Assembly (NCBI GenBank): GCA_035300505.1
Contig: DATGVJ010000354.1
Span: 1 to 5,924 of the forward strand
Direction of reading: 5' to 3'
From: VAZQ01 sp035300505
Lineage (GTDB): Bacteria > Pseudomonadota > Alphaproteobacteria > Rhizobiales > Xanthobacteraceae
Length of the DNA stretch: 5,924 nt
Part shown: positions 5,340 through 5,924 of the stretch, piece after piece
Layout of the letters: each line of letters opens with the position of its first letter
Position numbering within the stretch: the stretch's first letter is position 1
The notes under the pieces: model-generated
What the model was told of the DNA's origin: nothing
Seen by the model: the letters and a program-made list of their open reading frames with translations, nothing else
Databases searched by the model: none
Made by a program: the position numbers and the translations under genes

Positions 5340-5924
5340 ATGGACATCCAGGATCGTCGCCATTTCCTTGCCTCGCTCACGGCGGCCGGCGCTGCGGGCC
5401 TCATTGACCCTTCGTCTTCGTTTAGCCAAGGACCGCGGCCGGAAACGACCACCATCCGTCTTGCCAAGCGCTCCAGCGTTTGCATCGCGCCACAGTACGT
5501 CGCCGGCGACCTGCTGCGCGCGGAAGGCTTCACCGATGTCCAGTATATCGAGCGATCACCGGCCGTCTTGTCGGAGGCAATCGGGCGCGGTGAGCTAGAT
5601 TTCTCCTTGCACTACTCGGCGCCGAGCATTGTTGCGATTGACGCTGGCCAACCCATTTCATTCGTGGCCGGCGTGCACGTTGGCTGCCTCGAACTGTTTG
5701 CTCGTGAAGGTATCCGCAGCATTCGGGATTTGAAGGGAAAGAAGGTGGGGACGCAAGCTTGGGGCTCGGCCCCGCATGTTTTCGTGACCAGCATTGCTGC
5801 CTATGTCGGGCTCGACCCCGCCAAGGATATAAATTGGGTCTTAGATCCGTCCGTCGCTCCAATGGAGCTTTTTGCCGATGGAAAGATCGACGCGTTCCTA
5901 GGTACTCCGCCAGAGCCGCAGGAG
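5340..5924 (+). CDS. Tat-type ABC substrate-binding protein, NMT1/SsuA-like, 3'-truncated (paralogue C)
   Basis: The frame runs from the ATG at 5340 to the window edge, giving 195 of an expected 330 or so residues. Residues 5-10 read D-R-R-H-F-L, a twin-arginine signal with Asp where Ser or Thr is usual, followed by an Ala/Gly-rich core and likely cleavage near Gln30. Downstream it matches A and B: C48-I-A-P-Q-Y, G-R-G-E-L-D-F (82-88), V-G-C116-L-E-L-F, D-L-K-G-K-K-V (130-136), and G-K-I-D-A-F-L (181-187). By eye it is about 60% identical to A; the D-I-N-W-V and S-V-A-P-x-E-L-F stretches are closer to A than to B. It sits 140 bases after VHPO-2, in the same relation as A to VHPO-1. Because the stop lies outside the window, a search for closed reading frames would miss it. 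Ligand unknown; the second lobe and any transporter genes would lie downstream. Confidence 0.88.
   Translation, partial: MDIQDRRHFLASLTAAGAAGLIDPSSSFSQGPRPETTTIRLAKRSSVCIAPQYVAGDLLRAEGFTDVQYIERSPAVLSEAIGRGELDFSLHYSAPSIVAIDAGQPISFVAGVHVGCLELFAREGIRSIRDLKGKKVGTQAWGSAPHVFVTSIAAYVGLDPAKDINWVLDPSVAPMELFADGKIDAFLGTPPEPQE

Noticed and set aside
5227..5598. 123-codon + strand frame over the start of gene C
   Set aside because: It is out of frame with the clear binding-protein homology that starts at 5340 and gives an Arg/Ser-rich product.

Overview
The window is GC-rich DNA (about 60% by eye) carrying five protein-coding genes, all on the + strand and all predicted to encode exported proteins. The substrate-binding proteins, with twin-arginine leaders and a conserved C-I-A-P-Q-Y start to the mature domain, resemble families I associate with Bradyrhizobium-like Rhizobiales. 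An alphaproteobacterial source is therefore my inference; nothing in the window proves it.

Layout: (1) 1-1049, the 3' end of a vanadium-dependent haloperoxidase/PAP2-type gene (VHPO-1), cut by the left edge; (2) 1057-1092, a strong GC hairpin; (3) 1254-2264, Tat-exported NMT1/SsuA-like substrate-binding protein A; (4) 2338-3348, its paralogue B; (5) 3349-3957, about 609 bases with no convincing intact gene, holding a possible decayed reading frame and a minus-strand terminator-like hairpin; (6) 3958-5199, a complete second haloperoxidase-like gene (VHPO-2) with a signal peptide; (7) 5206-5243, a hairpin whose left arm shares an 11-base stretch with the first; (8) 5340-5924, the first 195 codons of a third substrate-binding protein, C, cut by the right edge.

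The main message is a repeated module: haloperoxidase-like gene, GC hairpin 7-8 bases after its stop, then one or more substrate-binding proteins. By hand alignment the two haloperoxidases are about 62% identical over 348 residues. Proteins A and B are about 72% identical over 336 residues without a gap, and C is about 60% identical to A over the visible part. Both haloperoxidases keep the Lys/Arg/His framework of the vanadate/phosphate pocket, but the usual P-S-G-H is P-C-A-H-C. No ABC permease or ATPase is visible. A periplasmic unit in which a redox or phosphatase enzyme and orphan binding proteins handle the same kind of ligand is a reasonable hypothesis, but the ligand cannot be read from the sequence.
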